26,251 bases of DNA, from positions 1 to 26,251 of the forward strand of contig CAYUVA010000003.1 in the NCBI GenBank assembly GCA_964448115.1, written 5' to 3'. The notes beneath the pieces are model-generated. The model saw nothing but the letters and a program-made list of their open reading frames with translations. It was not told where the DNA came from and ran no database searches. Each line of letters begins with the position of its first letter. Within the stretch, counting starts at the first letter, position 1. Positions 16,838 through 24,876 of this stretch are shown here, in pieces. The stretch is from CAYUVA01 sp964448115 [NCBI: uncultured bacterium]. GTDB taxonomy: Bacteria; CAYUVA01. Both the position numbers and the translations under genes were made by a program.

Positions 16838-17789
16838 AAGCCTCAATGATCTTTTGCACCAGGCTATGGCGAACCACATCCCTTGGACCAAAGCGGATGA
16901 TTCCGATATCTTCGATATCTGCAAGCAGATCGATTGCTTGTATGAGTCCGGATTCTCTGTTGCTTGGCAGATCTACCTGGGTTATATCGCCGGTAATTAT
17001 AGCCTTGGAGTTTATCCCCATGCGAGTGAGGAACATCTTCATCTGCTCAGCGGTGCTGTTTTGCGCCTCGTCAAGGATGATGAAGCAGTTATTCAGCGTT
17101 CTTCCCCGCATATAAGCCAAGGGAGCTATCTCGATCAAGCCCCGCTCGGTATATTTTGCAACCTTCTCCACGCCTAAAAGCTCATATAGTGCATCGTACA
17201 AGGGGCGCAAGTAGGGATTTACCTTCTGGTACATATCTCCGGGCAGGTAACCGAGCTTCTCTCCAGCCTCCAGGGCAGGTCGAGTAAGGATTATTCTGTC
17301 GAGCAGATGCTCCTGGATATAGAATATCGCCATCGCCACCGCCAGGTAGGTCTTGCCGGTGCCGGCTGGACCAACCGAGAAGACCATGTCCTTCTCCTTC
17401 ATCAGCTCGATGTAGTCCTTTTGCGTCCTGCTTTTTGCCTTGACCGTCCTTCGGGGCAGGATGATAGCCTGCTCGTTGAAATCGCCCAGCTTGACCCTGG
17501 AACCCTGCGAGATCTGACGCACTGCAACTCTAAAATCCTCGTACCTGATCGATCTTTGAGCCTGTTGCATCCTTAATAGCTCTGTAAGGATCTCTTTGAC
17601 CTTTGCCACATCCTGGTGCTCACCCTCCAATATAAGCTCGGAAGCATTACCCTTTATCTTGACGAAGAAGGAGTGCTCCAGCAGCTTGATATTCCTGTCC
17701 ATAGTGCCGAAGAATGAACGATAATCAATGGAGGGATCGAGAGGGAATATTACCCTCCGGTAGTTGGTCGTTTTTTCCATATTCTGCAT
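16803..17789 (-). CDS. phoH: PhoH-like P-loop ATPase (PhoL/YbeZ type)
   Basis: This cytosolic ATPase is linked to RNA metabolism with YbeY and to phosphate starvation in some species. It has an N-terminal KH-like region (about residues 10-75), Walker A GPAGTGKT at 140-147, then TRPALEAGEKLGYLPGD and NPYLRPLYDAL, Walker B ILDEAQN, and the sensor-like TGDITQVDLP. The length of 328 residues is normal. Two in-frame ATGs (17789 and 17780) are possible. A sigma70-like promoter at 17834-17863 makes this the first gene of the phoH-pgpH-ybeY-corC-era transcript. The last codons overlap the start of pgpH by 35 bp. Confidence 0.96.
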   Translation of the reverse strand: MQNMEKTTNYRRVIFPLDPSIDYRSFFGTMDRNIKLLEHSFFVKIKGNASELILEGEHQDVAKVKEILTELLRMQQAQRSIRYEDFRVAVRQISQGSRVKLGDFNEQAIILPRRTVKAKSRTQKDYIELMKEKDMVFSVGPAGTGKTYLAVAMAIFYIQEHLLDRIILTRPALEAGEKLGYLPGDMYQKVNPYLRPLYDALYELLGVEKVAKYTERGLIEIAPLAYMRGRTLNNCFIILDEAQNSTAEQMKMFLTRMGINSKAIITGDITQVDLPSNRESGLIQAIDLLADIEDIGIIRFGPRDVVRHSLVQKIIEAYERKKAKEKQS

Positions 17790-18023
17790 AACCGGTTTTT
17801 ATGCCCTATATCTTCCACCTTACACTAAAGGTTATTATACTCGCATATTCATGTTTCGTCCAAAATATACCACAGCCTTTAGACAATAGAATTGGGCGCA
17901 TTTGGTATGGTATCAATAAACTATTACCCCCTGGCTATTATTATGCTTTAGCCAACCTACACTGTATAAAGAAAGACTATATCGTTTTAGATATTCCTTT
18001 ACTGCTCATACGATCAAAGTAAG
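17790..18023. other. Spacer holding the phoH promoter
   Basis: These 234 AT-rich bases lie between yacL and phoH, both on the - strand. Apart from the promoter at 17834-17863 I see no gene; a 73-codon + strand frame here (17801-18022) has no recognisable motif. No hairpin plus T-run for termination of yacL was found. Confidence 0.5.
17834..17863 (-). promoter_or_regulatory. Sigma70-type promoter of the phoH operon
   Basis: On the - strand TTGGAC (17858-17863) and a perfect TATAAT (17834-17839) are 18 bp apart. Transcription would begin near 17827, giving a leader of about 38 nt before ATG 17789. Confidence 0.65.
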
Positions 18024-19052
18024 CTATCTTCTCCTTGCGATCTCTTTTTCCCGCATGATCTCCTCGGTGAGCTTCCCGAAGATCATCCTACCGGCAGTGG
18101 TCTGCAAAACAGAGGTAACGGTAACCTTTACATTCTGTCCGATGTATTCCTGCCCGTGATCGACCACAACCATAGTTCCGTCATCGAGGTAAGCTACTCC
18201 CTGGCTTGCTTCCTTTCCTTCCTTGAGTATAAAGACCTTCATCTCCTCGCCGGGAAGCACTACCGGCTTTACCGCATTGGCAAGCTCATTGATATTGAGC
18301 ACGGTAACTCCATGCAGCTCGCTGACTTTATTGAGATTATAGTCGTTGGTTATTAGCTTACCGCCGTAGAACTTAGCCAGCTCGACCAGCTTAAGATCGA
18401 CCTCCTTTACATTAGGGAAGTCCTTATCAACGATCTCGACCTCGATCTCGGTAAACTTCTGAACCTTTCTTAGTATATCCAGTCCTCTTCTTCCTCGGTT
18501 TCTTTTAAGAGTGTCCGAGGAGTCGGCAATGTGCTGGAGTTCGGTGAGAACGAATTGGGGAATGATCAAAACGCCCTCCAAGAAGCCAGACTCGCAGATA
18601 TCAGCGATCCTGCCATCTATGATTACGCTCGTATCCAGTATCTTGTAATCCTTGAAGCCTTCCTTCTCCTGGAAGAATCTCCTTAGATTATAGATATCAA
18701 AGGCTCCAATCTTCTTAACGCCGATAAGAACGCCCAGAATACTAAAAAAGACAAGGATTACAAACTCGATGAAACCCCTTATCTCGTCTAATGGCAAGGG
18801 ATTTATCACTAGCTTTACCATATAGCCGGTAGCTATCCCGATGAGCAGACCAAAGAAGCCGCCGATACTAATCTTCAAGGGCGCTGCCAATAAAGTTGGT
18901 GTTATCACCAGGAATATAATCGCCATGATGGCACCGATTCCAGCACCGATGAGATATCGCTCGCTGCCTTGGAAAAAACCATTGGCTGCTAATATACCGA
19001 AGATCATACCCAGGATTACTATAAGCGCGCCTCGTATCGTCTTGTAGATCAT
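18024..19052 (-). CDS. yacL: Membrane-anchored PIN-TRAM domain protein (YacL-like)
   Basis: Four hydrophobic helices (about residues 5-25, 34-54, 60-80 and 93-112) anchor a cytoplasmic PIN nuclease domain that starts at KILDTSVIIDGRIAD (D140 and D146, likely metal ligands). LTELQHIADS, RGRRGLDIL and TNDYNLNKV follow as PIN-domain acidic and core motifs. The C-terminus (about 275-335) is a TRAM RNA-binding domain with TTAGRMIFGKL. The length of 342 residues matches YacL proteins. It is a putative membrane-bound ribonuclease; its target is unknown. GAAGG lies about 7 nt before the ATG, and a stronger AAAGGGGGTG lies a little further up. A -10 element at 19160 suggests it has its own promoter, with a leader of about 100 nt. 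Confidence 0.9.
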   Translation of the reverse strand: MIYKTIRGALIVILGMIFGILAANGFFQGSERYLIGAGIGAIMAIIFLVITPTLLAAPLKISIGGFFGLLIGIATGYMVKLVINPLPLDEIRGFIEFVILVFFSILGVLIGVKKIGAFDIYNLRRFFQEKEGFKDYKILDTSVIIDGRIADICESGFLEGVLIIPQFVLTELQHIADSSDTLKRNRGRRGLDILRKVQKFTEIEVEIVDKDFPNVKEVDLKLVELAKFYGGKLITNDYNLNKVSELHGVTVLNINELANAVKPVVLPGEEMKVFILKEGKEASQGVAYLDDGTMVVVDHGQEYIGQNVKVTVTSVLQTTAGRMIFGKLTEEIMREKEIARRR

Positions 19053-19278
19053 ATAGTACCTTCACCCCCTTTCGTACTTGCTAGTATGCTAATTACATAC
19101 CTATTCCTTACTGTCTTTATGATTGCATTGGTAATATTGTATTCACCAATGATACCGCTATTATACAAGCTATTCATAAAAACAATTCTACCTTGCTTTT
19201 GTTCCCTTATCTGGATCTTGAACAAGGAATAGCCAGCTGGTGTTTATCATGCGAAAACACAAGAGATGACTATCATCA
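19053..19278. other. Spacer between hisC and yacL
   Basis: These 226 bp contain the yacL leader and candidate promoter. GTATG/CATAC (19084-19088/19096-19100) forms a second small hairpin in the leader. No gene and no clear terminator for hisC were seen. Confidence 0.5.
19126..19165 (-). promoter_or_regulatory. Candidate yacL promoter -10 with a hairpin at the transcript start
   Basis: TATAAT on the - strand at 19160-19165 is perfect, but no good -35 lies at 16-18 bp. Just downstream, CATTGGT (19126-19132) and ACCAATG (19145-19151) form a 7-bp stem with a 12-nt loop. The stem would begin within a few bases of the expected +1 (about 19153), so it may be a 5' stabilising hairpin or an operator. 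Confidence 0.4.
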
Positions 19279-20355
19279 TTACAGCACCTTTTCCAAGCCA
19301 GCCACCAGCCTGGCATTTTGTTGCATGGTGCCGATGGTGATTCTAAGATAGTCTCCCAGGATAGGACGCACGATGACCCCCTCCCTGAGAAGCCTTTCAT
19401 AAAGCTCCTCTGCCTTTCCCGTGCATTCGATCAATACAAAGTTTGCCTGGCTCTCAAAGTACCTGATCCCCAAGCGCTCGAATTGATCGTAGAAATACTC
19501 CCTGCCCTGCTGGTTCAGTTTCTGTGATGCCTTGAGATGCTCGAAGTCATCCAGGGCAGCAATAGCTGCCTGCTGCGCTAACAGGGTAGGGGTAAAAACC
19601 GGCTTGAGCTTTGTCATTAGATCCACGATGGCTGGCTTGGTGATAGCATATCCTATTCGTAAACCAGCCAGACCATACGCCTTGGAGAAGGTACGCAGCA
19701 TGATCAGGTTACGACCCTGTTTGATATACTCCAGGGCATCTGGATAGTCCACCAGGTCAACGAAGTCATAGTAAGCCTCATCATGGACGACCACTATATC
19801 AGGGTCGATATTGTCCATGAACTTAGCAAAATCAGCCTGATTGAAGACAGTGCCAGTAGGATTATTCGGATTTGCCAGGTAAATCAGCCTCGTCCTGTCG
19901 GTTATCATCTCTGCCAGCTTCCCTAGATCCAGGGTCATGTTCTCATCAAGTTGGCAGTAAACCATCTCTCCCTGGGCGCTATAGCCGGCTATGGTAAAGA
20001 TGGGGAAGCTGGGGTGGAAGGTGAGCACCTGATCCCCTGGTGCCACGAAAATTTGAGCCATGATCCTAAGAAGCGGATCTCCCCCGTGGTCGAGGACAAA
20101 GTGATTCGGTGACAGGTTGAATCGCTCAGCCAACTTCTCGACCAGGTAGTATGAACCTGGATCCGGGTATAGATGCACTTGACTGGCAGCTCGCATGATC
20201 GCCTCTATTGCCTTGGGAGAGGGACCGAGCGGGTTCTCATTGGAGGCTAGCTTGACTACATCGGAAATGCCAAGCTCTCGCTCAAGCTCCTCGACCGGCT
20301 TGCCGTGTCTGTATAGCATCACCTTATCCAAAAACTGATTATACTTTAATGTCAT
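19279..20355 (-). CDS. hisC: Histidinol-phosphate aminotransferase (class I/II PLP enzyme)
   Basis: This PLP enzyme converts imidazole-acetol phosphate and glutamate to histidinol phosphate in histidine synthesis. It has the N-terminal LASNENPLGPSP, NPNNPTGT at 162-169, HDEAYYDF with the PLP-contacting D202, and the Schiff-base lysine K225 in TFSKAYGLAGLRIGYA. The length of 358 residues is typical. AGGAGG (20367-20372) lies 11 nt before the ATG. It follows pyrE after 64 bp and no other his gene is near, so a role as a broader aromatic aminotransferase is possible; HisC paralogues of this kind are common. The usual GSDE segment after strand one reads DHGGDPLL, a small departure. Confidence 0.88.
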   Translation of the reverse strand: MTLKYNQFLDKVMLYRHGKPVEELERELGISDVVKLASNENPLGPSPKAIEAIMRAASQVHLYPDPGSYYLVEKLAERFNLSPNHFVLDHGGDPLLRIMAQIFVAPGDQVLTFHPSFPIFTIAGYSAQGEMVYCQLDENMTLDLGKLAEMITDRTRLIYLANPNNPTGTVFNQADFAKFMDNIDPDIVVVHDEAYYDFVDLVDYPDALEYIKQGRNLIMLRTFSKAYGLAGLRIGYAITKPAIVDLMTKLKPVFTPTLLAQQAAIAALDDFEHLKASQKLNQQGREYFYDQFERLGIRYFESQANFVLIECTGKAEELYERLLREGVIVRPILGDYLRITIGTMQQNARLVAGLEKVL

Positions 20356-20419
20356 CTGAAGCTATTCCTCCTGCTTGAAAAGGTTATCTTGCATAGGTAT
20401 TACTGCTTGAGCATCTATG

Positions 20420-20977
20420 TCAGCCTTCAACTCCGAGATCGATCCTTGTAAAGACACTATAATACGGATACATTTCCTTGAGTACCTCGCTTCCACCTTC
20501 CAGTCTATCGACCAGGGCGACTATGGCGGAGATCTCAAGAGCGTGATCCTTTGCTGCCTCGATAGCCTTCATGGTGGAACCGCCGGTTGTAACTACATCC
20601 TCGATTATTATGGCCTTTTTACCAGCAGCGACCAATCCCTCGATAGCTCGCTTTGTCCCGTGCCCCTTGGTCTCCTTGCGAACTATAAATGCATCGATTG
20701 CCTCCCCCTCGAGGTGGCTTACCAGTGCTACTGCGGTTACAATCGGATCCGCACCAAGGGTTATACCACCTACATAATCAGCTTCGATGTTATGCTCTTT
20801 TATCAGATCGAAGATCACCTTGCCGATGAGGTAACTCCCCTCAGCGCTCAGCGAGGTCAGCTTGGAGTCGAAGTAGTAATTGCTCTTTTTACCGGATACA
20901 AGGGTGAACTCACCGAACTTCAACGAGCGTTCCTTGAGCAGCTCTCTCAGCCTTTGCTTATAGTCAGCGACCTTCAC
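20420..20977 (-). CDS. pyrE: Orotate phosphoribosyltransferase
   Basis: PyrE converts orotate and PRPP to OMP in pyrimidine synthesis. The PRPP-binding motif IIIEDVVTTGGST (123-135) contains E126 and D127. The flexible catalytic loop is KETKGHGTK (101-109), and the N-terminus has FTLVSGKKSNYYFDSK. The length of 185 residues matches short bacterial PyrE. The start is GTG at 20977, supported by GGGAGAAG about 5 nt upstream. It begins 45 bp after the RepA-like gene and is followed by hisC, all on the same strand. Confidence 0.95.
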   Translation of the reverse strand: MKVADYKQRLRELLKERSLKFGEFTLVSGKKSNYYFDSKLTSLSAEGSYLIGKVIFDLIKEHNIEADYVGGITLGADPIVTAVALVSHLEGEAIDAFIVRKETKGHGTKRAIEGLVAAGKKAIIIEDVVTTGGSTMKAIEAAKDHALEISAIVALVDRLEGGSEVLKEMYPYYSVFTRIDLGVEG

Positions 20978-21022
20978 TTGCTTCTCCCTTACATCTTCAA
21001 GTTATTCTTATTAACAGTGAAA

Positions 21023-22552
21023 TCAGCCTTTCTCCCTGTCCTTGAGCCAGTTCTCGAATGATGGGAGATCGAGCGATTCCCTAAGCTCCTTCAGTAAAGC
21101 CTTCTTGGCATATTGCTTAATATCCCCAGCCGGTCGGCTTTGTGGACTTAACTTCATAAACGATTCCACTTTCTTGGCGATAAGCTCCTTTTGTTCGTGT
21201 GGCGAGTACCGGCGGTGGAACTCGGCAAGCACAGCCATCTGCACCTCTTGTTCATAAAGCTCCAGCGCTCTATCCCTTTCGACGAGCTGTTCTCTTTTTT
21301 GCTTGAGATCCTCAAGGTTTTGTTTATATGCCAGATACTGCGGCAGGTATAAGCTCAGTATCATTAAGGATCTCGGCTTGAAATCAGTTCGTTTTGCCTC
21401 CTCAAGGGAAAAATCGATTAGCTCCTCGACTGCCTGTTTCCCATGCTCATCGAGCAACTGCCTAGCATATTCAAGCTCATTTTTGCTCGGATTTCTATGG
21501 TGATAATCCCCCCTCAAGCCGTGCAATTTTCGATAAAACAGGCTGATAAGCTCCATGCAGACATCCTCAGAGTCAGCATAGATCATCCCGGTCAGAGCCT
21601 GATTACTCGTACTGGTTTGCAAAAGGTCTTGTTCTTCGGACTCAGGTAGGATCCTTTGCTCGAAGATGCGGACACCTGGATAAAAATAGAACAGCCAGTC
21701 GTTATCCTTAGAGGATTCCTCGTGCTCGACACGCTCCAGGAATCGAGTCTTGATAAGCTCATCGAAGGCTGGAAAAAGCTGCTGCTTGACATCCGCGAAG
21801 TATTTGCGCCTGGTAACCGGCAGAACCTCGGTCAAAGTCGAGTAAAGATAGTTACGATACTCACCCTTTTTAATGTTATAGAACTTCAAGCCCAGCAGCT
21901 CATATAATCGCTTGGAGATCTCGTTCCTTAGCGAGCACCAGTAGCTATAATCGATGTATCGTATATAGAAACTATTCAGGTTATTCAAGTACCACTCGGA
22001 AAGGAAGATATAGTTGGTCTCAGCCACCTTGCCTTCGGGGAGCTTCTCGCCTAGAAAGACCACGCTATCGTAAAGATGAAATGCCTTCTCAAGCCACTGC
22101 ATCTTGTCCTTGGAGAAAAAAGTCCCCTTGCTTTCAATGGATGTTACCACTAGCCTGATAAGGGACTTCTTAATAGCTAGCTTGTTTTTTCCGCTGTTAT
22201 TTATGCCCAGAATCTTGCTGAGTTTATACAATGAACCTACTGGCACTGGATTTGAGACCGGGAACCCCATCTTGCTGATCATGTTCTCGATAGCTCGAAA
22301 GACCTTGCGATCAAAAGGTCCCGGGAATCCATGTTCCGAGTTTGCGGTTACCTTCCAGTGGATGCTGAAGGTATTACCATCCCTCTTGATCTCCTCGTAG
22401 TATTCGATCTTGGTCTTTTGGCGTAAGCCCTTGGTTGACAGATTGAAGATCGGATAGCGCAAAAAATTGATCTCCGCCTTGGAGATCTCCGTCCTGGAGG
22501 CAGATATACTCCTGGCTGGTATGATCCTCATGTCCGATCTATGTTCATCCAT
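21023..22552 (-). CDS. Replication initiator protein A (RPA/RepA)-like protein
   Basis: The first 330 residues resemble plasmid-type replication initiator protein A: FLRYPIFNLST, then FPGPFDRKVFRAIE, a PVSNPVPVGSLYKLSKILG helix region, and ISKRLYELLGLKFY followed by a short strand and helix, compatible with tandem winged helices. The C-terminal 180 residues are charged and helical (repeated Glu/Lys/Leu), likely coiled coil. The protein has 509 residues. It sits immediately upstream of pyrE and hisC (45-bp gap), in a chromosomal context with no parA/parB or transfer genes. It could be a domesticated initiator, a transcription regulator, or a relic of an integrated element. The promoter region carries palindromes (22604-22626). 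The family call is from pattern memory, so moderate confidence. Confidence 0.65.
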   Translation of the reverse strand: MDEHRSDMRIIPARSISASRTEISKAEINFLRYPIFNLSTKGLRQKTKIEYYEEIKRDGNTFSIHWKVTANSEHGFPGPFDRKVFRAIENMISKMGFPVSNPVPVGSLYKLSKILGINNSGKNKLAIKKSLIRLVVTSIESKGTFFSKDKMQWLEKAFHLYDSVVFLGEKLPEGKVAETNYIFLSEWYLNNLNSFYIRYIDYSYWCSLRNEISKRLYELLGLKFYNIKKGEYRNYLYSTLTEVLPVTRRKYFADVKQQLFPAFDELIKTRFLERVEHEESSKDNDWLFYFYPGVRIFEQRILPESEEQDLLQTSTSNQALTGMIYADSEDVCMELISLFYRKLHGLRGDYHHRNPSKNELEYARQLLDEHGKQAVEELIDFSLEEAKRTDFKPRSLMILSLYLPQYLAYKQNLEDLKQKREQLVERDRALELYEQEVQMAVLAEFHRRYSPHEQKELIAKKVESFMKLSPQSRPAGDIKQYAKKALLKELRESLDLPSFENWLKDREKG

Positions 22553-22887
22553 TATGAGGCTTGTAAGAAGGCGTTTCTGTTACCTTTGCTAAATTATATA
22601 CCAATGCTAGCATATACGAAGTATATATTGAACGATGAAAAAGGCTTGGAGTTTTTTTAGCTACAAGGATATCTAGACCTTGGAGGGGTATTAAGTGAAA
22701 ATGATATGTGATAAACTATAAAGTAATGCTCTGCTATCAACCCGATTTTATTGCAACATCAAGGTATCACTTCAATTATTATCAGAGCATCAATTAAAGA
22801 ATTCCTGCATGGCGGTGTATGTCCTTGACAATCTTTTGGCAAATCTATGCTGGCGAGCTTCATATTAAACCCTGTTTCCTTTATCCA
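22553..22887. other. 335-bp spacer with RepA-like promoter and inverted repeats
   Basis: Near the RepA-like gene lie its -10 and palindromes (listed separately). At 22708-22790 two inverted repeats interleave: GTGATA (22708-22713) with TATCAC (22765-22770), and ATGCTCTG (22726-22733) with CAGAGCAT (22783-22790). Each upstream arm pair has the same 18-bp offset. No gene is seen. The beta-helix gene ends at 22888 without an evident terminator. Confidence 0.45.
22593..22626 (-). promoter_or_regulatory. Candidate promoter and operator of the RepA-like gene
   Basis: A perfect TATAAT lies on the - strand at 22593-22598, about 40 bp before the start codon; the -35 is poor at every usual spacing. 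Directly upstream are the perfect palindrome ATGCTAGCAT (22604-22613) and the inverted repeat ATATAC-GAA-GTATAT (22612-22626), covering the -35 to spacer region. This placement fits autorepression by the gene product. Confidence 0.4.
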
Positions 22888-24876
22888 TCAATCGACACAA
22901 AGATGGGGCCACAAATTGGTCTTTGCTGTTGTTGCAGCGTCTTCAGCTAATAGCTCCAGCCCATAATGCCCTTGTGGTACTCCTGGTCCGAGCAAGGCTG
23001 TAAAGGTGAACAATATGGGTGATTGTCGAGTAAGGAATATGCCGGTGGGAATTCCGCCGTAATACATCTGAACCGAGTCAACCTGTTGTTCTCCAAGATA
23101 GTCAACCACCGCATATAGATTGAGCCAGCCGCCGCCTGCGCTGGAGAGATATGTATCCCAATATCCGCCCAGAATATTCCTGGTTGTCAATCCCTCCGGA
23201 ACTAGGTAATAATCGGTAAGTTTGTGCCTGGTCAGGGTTACCGAATCATTTTGTTTTACCTCATCGTAGATCAAGCCGATGCCTGGTCGCCACCAGATAT
23301 CGTGGGTGATAAACCCACTGGCGAGATTCTCGTAAACCTTGTATCTGTAGCAATGTTCGATAGTACCTGCCGGGACGGTGATATTCTCATCTGTTCCGAC
23401 TAAACGGATGCGGTCAAAGTTTGCGTTTTGAAAGAAAACAAGCGTCTCATCGCCGACATCACCTGGATACTTGTACATAAGGGACTCAACCTCGCCTACA
23501 GCCTGTCCATGGGCGATAAGCCCCTGATAGGTATTCCTGAAGTAGATGTTTACCCCGCCATTTAAGACATTATTAACGACATAATAGTTGATTCCATCGA
23601 GTGTCTGTGTACCTGTAACTTTGGTCTGGTAGTTTATGCTTCCTATCTCTTCAATGTAAGACCATCGATTTCCCACCTTCAAGGGCAGAATGTTCCCCGC
23701 AACCGGCGGTTGCATGGTCGGTGTCGGGGTTGGGGTTTTTACGGTTGAGAGTGAAAAACTAGTGAGCCTGTGTTGTTGCTTTATATGTTCCCGGTTAAGC
23801 CAGTTTATATCGTAAACCAATCCTACTGACGGACACAAGCAGAGGTAATGGAAAGTATAATCGCCTTGTACATGTTCTTCCACCTTGTAAACATAGCAGC
23901 CGGAGAATTCGCCGATATCGGTAACTAAGAAGGTGTTGGTTGAGATAATCTCCACGGAATCATAGTTGCCAGGCAGGTAGTTTATGACCCATTTGTCTCC
24001 GACCTCACCTGGGTATTTGTATAACATCGCCAGGTTGTTTGGTTGTCCCAGCGAGTACATGGTAAGCCCATAATAGAAATTCAGCATATAGACAACAGAC
24101 TGGGTATTAAAGATATTTGCCACATCGTAAAATTCCATACCTCCATGGTTCGATTTGCCAGTAACAGATGTGGTGTAGCTTTCGGTAGAGCTTGTATTGA
24201 AGTCGGTTACCTCGTAGTTCCACATATTACCGACCGATAGCGGCCAGATCTGGTCTTGGACATTTAGTGTGGGAGTGCTTGTAGGTATGGGAGTGGCAGT
24301 CGGCGTGGTGGTCGGCGTTCCCTCGTAATAGCTGACAACAACCAACACCTCGGAGTAAACGCTCTCAGTGCCGTCCATATCAAATGCAGTAACGGTAACA
24401 TAATAGCTTAGTCCTATCTGAAGATTGGTTAAATCAATGGAAGTGTTAGTACCGACATCAATAGGGGATGAACCTTGATCTAGTCCAGTACCTTGATAAG
24501 GAGGATTCGGTGAATCTGTATCGTAATAAACATAGTACTTCAGTGTCTCCACCCGTCTCGGATTCCAGCTCAGATGGCAGATATTATTCTCGAAGTAATA
24601 ATCCAATCCATTGGGCGCCAACACTACACGTGAGTTTCTATAGGGATTATATTGGATCTCCCCCATGGATGAATTGTCGTGAATATCGTAAATCTTGGCA
24701 TCAATTGTTGCGCTATCGGTGGTTCCCCAGTAGTTATTGATGAATTGGAAGTTTTTTCTGGAACTATTATAGACGATGTAACCAGCTCCAGCCCTCTGCA
24801 AGTTACAGTTTGTTGCAGTGCTGTTCATCGCAGTTGAAGTGCTAAAGTTTTCCAGGTAAATATCATGTCCTGTGTT
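22888..24876 (-). pseudogene. C-terminal part of interrupted secreted beta-helix / FN3 / duplicated-domain protein
   Basis: This frame continues directly, without a shift, from the upstream beta-helix ORF after a TAA at 24877-24879; the first internal ATG is 24828. In order it has the last beta-helix coil (INNYWGT), a fibronectin type III-like domain (LSWN ... GLSYYVTVTAFD, about 24600-24335), a Thr/Pro linker, two copies of a domain of about 180 residues (PLSVGNMWNYE and PLKVGNRWSYI; KYPGEVGD and KYPGDVGD; CYVYKV and CYRYKV) split by a second TPTPTPT linker, and a final Ig-like domain ending LWPHLCVD. These are extracellular adhesion or binding modules. Without its signal peptide it would not be exported if translated alone, and no Shine-Dalgarno precedes ATG 24828. 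The function of the duplicated domain is unknown to me. Confidence 0.75.

Noticed and set aside
14339-16924. Longer pgpH start at 16924
   Set aside because: It would overlap phoH by 122 bp and add 29 residues unlike the family; ATG 16837 has a GAGG at good spacing.
17801-18022. 73-codon + strand frame between yacL and phoH
   Set aside because: It overlaps the phoH promoter on the other strand and has no motif, though it is somewhat hydrophobic.
20417-21061. 214-codon open frame on the + strand opposite pyrE
   Set aside because: It is the complement of a certain pyrE gene, has no recognisable motif or Shine-Dalgarno, and is explained by codon bias.
22640-22685. Intrinsic terminator near the T-run at 22651-22658
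   Set aside because: The adjacent stems are short and AT-rich and their orientation does not fit the end of either neighbouring gene.
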